From positions 1-6,885 of the forward strand of contig JBAZMD010000031.1 of NCBI GenBank assembly GCA_041649955.1: a DNA stretch of 6,885 bases. The letters are read 5' to 3'. The notes beneath the pieces are model-generated. The model had not been told where the DNA came from. It did not search any database and saw only the letters and a program-made list of their open reading frames with translations. The position numbers and the translations under genes are program-made. The stretch is from JAQUPP01 sp041649955 (lineage in GTDB: Bacteria > Patescibacteriota > Patescibacteriia > UBA2591 > JAQUPP01). Positions 3,784 to 6,885 of the stretch are shown one piece after another (the stretch's first letter is position 1; each line of letters begins with the position of its first letter).

Positions 3784-5064
3784 ATGACATATTTTCTTAT
3801 ATTAGGCAATAATCCAACTTTGTCAATAGCTGAAATCTTAAAGATACTCACAGGCCCGTTTGAGATTAAAAAAATATCAGAAGAAGTTTTGATTATAGAT
3901 TTGCCCGGAAATAAAGAAATTGATTTCGCGTATTTGCAAAATCGGATTGGTGGAACTGTTAAAATCGGCAAAATTTTACCAAATCAGGATTTAAAAAATC
4001 TGGCTGATTTGTTTTCTAAAAACTCCCCTAAAGTTAGATTTGGATTTAGTGTTTATCGCCTAGACCATCAGGCTTCAATTTCTCAAATCGTAAATTTGAT
4101 TAAAAATTTGGCTTTGAATTTAAAAAAAGATCTTAAAGAAAAAGGAATTTCTTCCCGCTGGGTTACTTCTCGCGAAGATGCGCTTTCTTCGGTTATTGTT
4201 CAAACAAACAAGCTTTTGGAAACCGGCGCGGAATTTGTATTTTTTGCCGAGAAAAACGGGTTTTTGTTCGGCAGAACTTTGGCTTGTCAGGATTTTAAAG
4301 AATACGGCTTTCGCGATTTTGGTCGGCCGAATCGGTCAATGGAACAGGGAATTTTACCGCCGAAACTGGCTAAAATTATGATTAATCTGGCCGGTAAACT
4401 GGACGAAAAAGCAGTGATTTTAGATCCTTTTTGCGGCGCAGGCACGATTTTACAAGAAGCGGCCTTGATGGGTTATAAAAATATTATCGGCGCCGATTTA
4501 AATCCAGAGGCGATTAAAGATACTCAGGGAAATTTAAAATGGCTTGCTGAAAACGACCAATTACCAACAACTAATTGCAAGGTTTTCCAAGCAGATGTCA
4601 AAGAAATTTCTAAAAAAATAGATCCTCAATCAATTGATTTAATTGTTGCCGAGCCATATTTGGGTCCAACCAAAATTTCCAGCTTAAAGGCTCAACTGCC
4701 GATTATAATGTCCAAATTATCAGATTTATACATTGGCGCTTTTAAAGAATTTCAAAAAATTTTAAAACCAAACGGGCAGGTGGTGATGATTTTCCCGATT
4801 TATCAGGACTTAAAACAAAATAACGGAATTTTCTCCGAATTTATTCTGCCAGAAATAAAGAAAATGGGTTGGCAGACAATAAATATTTTACCTGATTCTG
4901 TGGCAAATTATCCAACCATTAAATCAACTAAACGGCAATCAATTATTTACGCCCGAGCCAATCAAGAAGTTTGGCGTGAAATTTTTATTATCAAGCGAGC
5001 GAGAGAAAAGCAACCCGCTAATGCGAATTGCTTTTCCGAGCAAGCGCAGATATCAAAGGGTTAA
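3784..5064 (+). CDS. Trm11/TrmG10-like tRNA guanine-N2 methyltransferase (COG1041)
   Basis: A likely S-adenosylmethionine-dependent methyltransferase acting on N2 of a guanosine in tRNA. The N-terminal region (about 1-165) fits a ferredoxin-like plus THUMP RNA-binding module. It is followed by the family linker RDFGRPNRSMEQGILPPKLA (177-196). The Rossmann domain has SAM-binding motif I DPFCGAGTILQEA (214-226), motif II ADLNPEA (237-243) and catalytic-type motif IV AEPYLGP (289-295). Motif IV has E-P-Y rather than the common D-P-P-Y. The family core appears to end near residue 404; the last ~20 residues are read through a palindrome (5005-5036) and look like added sequence. It is transcribed divergently from rpsF. 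The exact tRNA position modified cannot be told from sequence; DNA methyltransferase activity is less likely given the THUMP-type N-terminus. Confidence 0.85.
   Translation: MTYFLILGNNPTLSIAEILKILTGPFEIKKISEEVLIIDLPGNKEIDFAYLQNRIGGTVKIGKILPNQDLKNLADLFSKNSPKVRFGFSVYRLDHQASISQIVNLIKNLALNLKKDLKEKGISSRWVTSREDALSSVIVQTNKLLETGAEFVFFAEKNGFLFGRTLACQDFKEYGFRDFGRPNRSMEQGILPPKLAKIMINLAGKLDEKAVILDPFCGAGTILQEAALMGYKNIIGADLNPEAIKDTQGNLKWLAENDQLPTTNCKVFQADVKEISKKIDPQSIDLIVAEPYLGPTKISSLKAQLPIIMSKLSDLYIGAFKEFQKILKPNGQVVMIFPIYQDLKQNNGIFSEFILPEIKKMGWQTINILPDSVANYPTIKSTKRQSIIYARANQEVWREIFIIKRAREKQPANANCFSEQAQISKG
5005..5036. repeat. Palindrome forming the 3' end of the methyltransferase gene
   Basis: Arms GAAAAGCAA (5005-5013) and TTGCTTTTC (5028-5036) pair perfectly. 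Inside, after a CC/AA internal loop, CGC (5016-5018) pairs with GCG (5023-5025) around TAAT. It is translated as part of the C-terminal tail and ends 28 bp before the stop codon. Its base composition and structure resemble the other inserted palindromes in this window rather than coding sequence. Confidence 0.75.
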
Positions 5065-5087
5065 TACTCTTTATTTTTTCTCTTGGT

Positions 5088-5137
5088 AAAAAATAAATAA
5101 AAAAAGAGGGAGCAAAATATTCATTACTCCTCTCTCT
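5088..5137. terminator. Probable bidirectional intrinsic terminator
   Basis: AGAGGGAG (5105-5112) pairs with CTCCTCT (5127-5133), with one bulged G and a 14-nt loop. On the minus strand the stem is followed directly by a long T-rich tract (5104 down to 5088), fitting termination of the 86-aa gene. On the plus strand an A-tract precedes it and TTTTTT follows about 12 nt after the stem, a weaker fit for the methyltransferase. The two genes converge here. Confidence 0.55.
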
Positions 5138-5148
5138 AGTCTGGTTTT

Positions 5149-5409
5149 TTATTGATTGTTAATTTTAAAAACAATAGAATTAATTCGTTCGGAAAGACTG
5201 CCCTTGATATTGGGATAATTTTGTATATTCTTACTTTTGTCAATAACACGGATAGAATTTGCGAAACAAGCGTTCCTTAAGATGAAATATTCTATTCCAT
5301 CCACTTCTACTTGGTAAGAATAATTTTTATCCTCAACTTCTTTTTTCCATTTAAAGGTTTCAATTTTCTCTAGTATTTTTAGAATTTCTTCTATTAACAT
5401 TTCTAACAT
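5149..5409 (-). CDS. Hypothetical 86-aa protein
   Basis: Not recognised. The protein starts with an amphipathic helix (MLEMLIEEILKILEKIE, 1-17). A likely beta-rich segment follows (about 20-58: KWKKEVEDKNYSYQVEVDG, then YFILRNACFANSIRVIDK), then a polar C-terminus. It has no signal peptide or membrane segment and two-thirds charged or polar residues at the N-terminus, suggesting a small cytoplasmic alpha/beta protein. It is the only gene in the window with a strong Shine-Dalgarno (AGGAGG, 4 nt before the ATG); Met4 at 5400 is an alternative start with 13-nt spacing. It has its own promoter-like sequence and probable terminator, so it is a single-gene unit. Confidence 0.75.
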   Translation of the reverse strand: MLEMLIEEILKILEKIETFKWKKEVEDKNYSYQVEVDGIEYFILRNACFANSIRVIDKSKNIQNYPNIKGSLSERINSIVFKINNQ

Positions 5410-5413
5410 TCCC

Positions 5414-5419
5414 CCTCCT
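5414..5419 (-). promoter_or_regulatory. Strong Shine-Dalgarno of the 86-aa gene
   Basis: The minus strand reads AAGGAGGGGGAATG. The AGGAGG (5419-5414) is a perfect anti-16S match, 4 nt before the ATG at 5409. The other genes in the window have AT-rich leaders without such a site. Confidence 0.75.
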
Positions 5420-5458
5420 TTTAATTTTTGTCTGGATTTTATGATTGGATAAGTAATT

Positions 5459-5487
5459 ATTTAAACACATTTTTTAATTTTTGTCAA
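5459..5487 (-). promoter_or_regulatory. Sigma70-type promoter for the 86-aa gene
   Basis: On the minus strand a consensus -35 TTGACA (5487-5482) is followed after exactly 17 nt by TTAAAT (5464-5459), a 4-of-6 match to the -10 consensus. Transcription would start near 5452, giving a leader of roughly 40-45 nt that includes the Shine-Dalgarno. Confidence 0.6.
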
Positions 5488-5507
5488 CCCCTAAATTTTA
5501 TAACTTT

Positions 5508-5627
5508 ATGCGAATAGGAATCGATGCTCGTCCCAGTACTAGAGCAGAGCTCAGTACGGGACATCGCTTTATTGAGAAATAAGGAATAAGTAAATTTAGA
5601 TTAACGAAATTTTAACTGAAAAACTTT
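5508..5627 (+). pseudogene. Collapsed glycosyltransferase remnant
   Basis: The segment starts with AACTTTATG and codes MRIGIDAR, the same opening as the next two glycosyltransferases. After that codon it enters a strong hairpin (5530-5562) and stops at 5582. Its end (GAAATTT, then AAAACTTTATG at about 5608-5630) resembles the 3' end of the intact gene (GAAATTTATAAAACTTTATG, ending at 6730). It therefore reads as a whole gene of about 1.1 kb reduced to its two ends with a hairpin at the junction. The 24-codon ORF is unlikely to make a functional product. Confidence 0.7.
5530..5562. repeat. 33-nt imperfect palindrome at the remnant's junction
   Basis: The left arm GTCCC-A-GTACT-A-GAGC (5530-5545) and right arm GCTC-AGTAC-GGGAC (5549-5562) form 14 pairs with two bulged A residues and an AGA loop. 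Outside them CGATG (5522-5526) can pair with CATCG (5562-5566), sharing one base. There is no T-run, so it is not a standard terminator. It begins right after the conserved MRIGIDA codons. Confidence 0.8.
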
Positions 5628-6731
5628 ATGCGTATCGGCTTAGACGCTCGATTTTACGGCCCAACAGGTAAGGGAATCGGGCGCTACACTCAGAAACTTA
5701 TCGCTAGTTTGGAAAAATCTAATCAAAAAGATGATTATTTTATTTTCCTCCGCCAAGAGGGCTTTAATCTCTACCAGCCCCAAAACCCCCATTTTCACAA
5801 GGTTTTAGCCGATTACCCCTGGTATTCCTGGCAAGAGCAGGTTTTATTCCCCAAACAACTCGCCTCTCAACGCCTTGACTTGGTTCACTTTTTACATTTT
5901 AATGTTCCCCTGTTTTATCTCGGCAAGTTTGTGGTAACGATTCATGATTTGACTCATAATCAAACAACACCAAAAGCTTCAACTCACAGGAAATCGATTT
6001 TTTATTTTAAAAAAATTATTTATTATTTGATTATTAAAAATGCCATGCAACGGGCGGAAAAAATCATTACGGTTTCTAATTTTATTAAAGATTCAATTGT
6101 AAAGCAATACAAAATTAATTCGAAAAAAATTTCTGTGACTTACGAAGCAGCCGATATGGTGCCGAAGATTCCAGATTCTAATCAGCCAGCTGGCGGATTA
6201 GAATCTTATTTATTGTATGTCGGCAATGCTTATCCGCACAAAAATTTGGAACGCTTGATTAAAGCTTTCAAAATTGTTTTATCCAAACACCCGGAAATTC
6301 ATTTAATTTTGGTCGGAAAAATGGATTATTTTTATCAAAATTTACAAAAATTAACGCAAGAATTAGGATTGGAAGAAAAAGTTATTTTCCCGGGCCAAGC
6401 TTCTGATGAAAAATTAGCCCGGCTTTATGAAAATGGCTTGGCTTATGTGTTTCCTTCTCTATCTGAAGGCTTTGGCTTACCGGGTTTGGAAGCGATGAAA
6501 TTCGGTTTGCCGGTGATTGCCTCAAAACATCAACCCCTGCCTGAAATTTACGGTTCAGCTGCTCTTTATTTTAATCCTAAAAACATAGAAGAAATGGCCG
6601 CAACTATTAATCAGGTCATAGAAAATAAAAATCTTCGCGAAGAACTAATTCAGAAAGGCAGCGAACAAATTAAAAAATATTCTTGGGAAAAATGCGCCCA
6701 AGAAACAGAAGAAATTTATAAAACTTTATGA
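5628..6731 (+). CDS. GT4-family glycosyltransferase (GT-B fold)
   Basis: A cytoplasmic or membrane-associated glycosyltransferase that probably transfers a sugar (mannose-type enzymes are common in this family) from a nucleotide donor during surface polysaccharide synthesis. It is 367 aa, a normal length. The N-terminal acceptor domain opens MRIGLDARFYGPTGKGIGRY with the glycine-rich loop (11-20), then VVTIHDLTH (102-110) and KIITVSNFI (145-153). The C-terminal donor domain has LLYVGNAYPHKN (195-206) and the EX7E motif with Glu280 and Glu288, followed by LEAMKFGLPVIAS (287-299). A near-perfect palindrome encodes residues 182-193 in the interdomain linker without breaking the frame. Early codons are richer in C-ending choices than later ones. 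The stop overlaps the next copy by 4 bp. Donor and acceptor cannot be fixed from sequence. Confidence 0.9.
   Translation: MRIGLDARFYGPTGKGIGRYTQKLIASLEKSNQKDDYFIFLRQEGFNLYQPQNPHFHKVLADYPWYSWQEQVLFPKQLASQRLDLVHFLHFNVPLFYLGKFVVTIHDLTHNQTTPKASTHRKSIFYFKKIIYYLIIKNAMQRAEKIITVSNFIKDSIVKQYKINSKKISVTYEAADMVPKIPDSNQPAGGLESYLLYVGNAYPHKNLERLIKAFKIVLSKHPEIHLILVGKMDYFYQNLQKLTQELGLEEKVIFPGQASDEKLARLYENGLAYVFPSLSEGFGLPGLEAMKFGLPVIASKHQPLPEIYGSAALYFNPKNIEEMAATINQVIENKNLREELIQKGSEQIKKYSWEKCAQETEEIYKTL
6173..6206 (+). repeat. 34-bp near-perfect palindrome within the coding sequence
   Basis: AGATTCTAATC (6173-6183) pairs with GATTAGAATCT (6196-6206) around the perfect core GCCAGCTGGC (6185-6194), with only 6184 and 6195 mismatched. 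The core plus GGA matches the right part of the 16-bp palindrome at 42-57 and 221-236. It encodes PDSNQPAGGLES in the linker between the two GT-B domains, a place that tolerates insertions. Confidence 0.85.
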
Positions 6732-6885
6732 GAATCGGAATAGACGCCAGATTTTTTGGCCCAACGGGCAAAGGAATCGGGCGCTACACTCAAGAACTTA
6801 TCGCTAATTTGGAAAAATCTAATCAACAAGATGATTATTTTATTTTCCTCCGTAAGGATAATTTTAATCTATATCAGCCCCAAAA
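6728..6885 (+). CDS. Second GT4-family glycosyltransferase, 5' part
   Basis: The gene starts ATGA-overlapped with the previous stop and is cut by the window end after 52 codons. The visible protein is 44 of 52 residues identical to the N-terminus of the preceding glycosyltransferase, including GPTGKGIGRYTQ and DDYFIFLR. Long stretches of DNA are also identical, for example around the ATCGGGCGCTACACTCA segment. It is a recent tandem duplicate or is kept alike by gene conversion. The 4-bp overlap implies translational coupling with its upstream copy. Whether the catalytic domain is intact cannot be seen. Confidence 0.9.
   Translation, partial: MRIGIDARFFGPTGKGIGRYTQELIANLEKSNQQDDYFIFLRKDNFNLYQPQ

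Noticed and set aside
3768..3971. 67-aa minus-strand ORF opposite the methyltransferase start
   Set aside because: It is antisense to a well-supported gene and covers its promoter; no motifs.

Overview
The window looks like chromosomal DNA of a Patescibacteria/CPR (Parcubacteria-like) bacterium. Supporting signs are AT-rich non-coding DNA, very short intergenic gaps, genes that mostly lack a Shine-Dalgarno sequence, an archaeal/CPR-type COG1041 methyltransferase, a PilT-type motor ATPase beside translation genes, tRNA genes without an encoded CCA end, and several families of short GC-rich palindromes. This placement is inference from gene content and style; no marker was searched.

Layout. 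Positions 1-480 (minus strand) hold a tRNA region: tRNA-Arg(TCG), tRNA-Lys(CTT), and three decayed tRNA-Lys-like units whose interiors are replaced or ended by short palindromes. Positions 626-3755 (minus strand) form a core unit read rpsF, ssb, rpsR, efp, pilT. The usual rpsF-ssb-rpsR order is kept, but 333 bp separate ssb from rpsR. That gap holds a 147-bp MITE-like element with a TA at each end, one of whose terminal repeats is split by a 30-nt hairpin. A 28-bp divergent promoter gap separates rpsF from a plus-strand THUMP/Trm11-like tRNA guanine-N2 methyltransferase (3784-5064), whose 3' end runs into another palindrome. A probable bidirectional terminator follows, then a minus-strand 86-aa orphan gene with its own promoter and the only strong Shine-Dalgarno in the window. 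From 5508 to the end (plus strand) is a tandem array of GT4-type glycosyltransferases: a collapsed remnant of about 120 bp, one complete gene, and the start of a third copy that overlaps it by 4 bp and runs off the window.

Functionally, rpsF/ssb/rpsR/efp link ribosome assembly, single-stranded DNA binding and relief of polyproline stalling. PilT is the retraction motor of type IV pili. The methyltransferase probably modifies tRNA, and the glycosyltransferases probably build a surface polysaccharide.

The most unusual feature is that short palindromes of several unrelated sequences sit inside other genes or repeats: in tRNA copies, in the terminal repeat of the MITE, at the 3' end of the methyltransferase, at the collapse junction of a glycosyltransferase copy, and in frame in the interdomain linker of the intact one. 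The EF-P is also unusual in lacking the PGKG loop that carries the modified lysine in well-studied EF-Ps.
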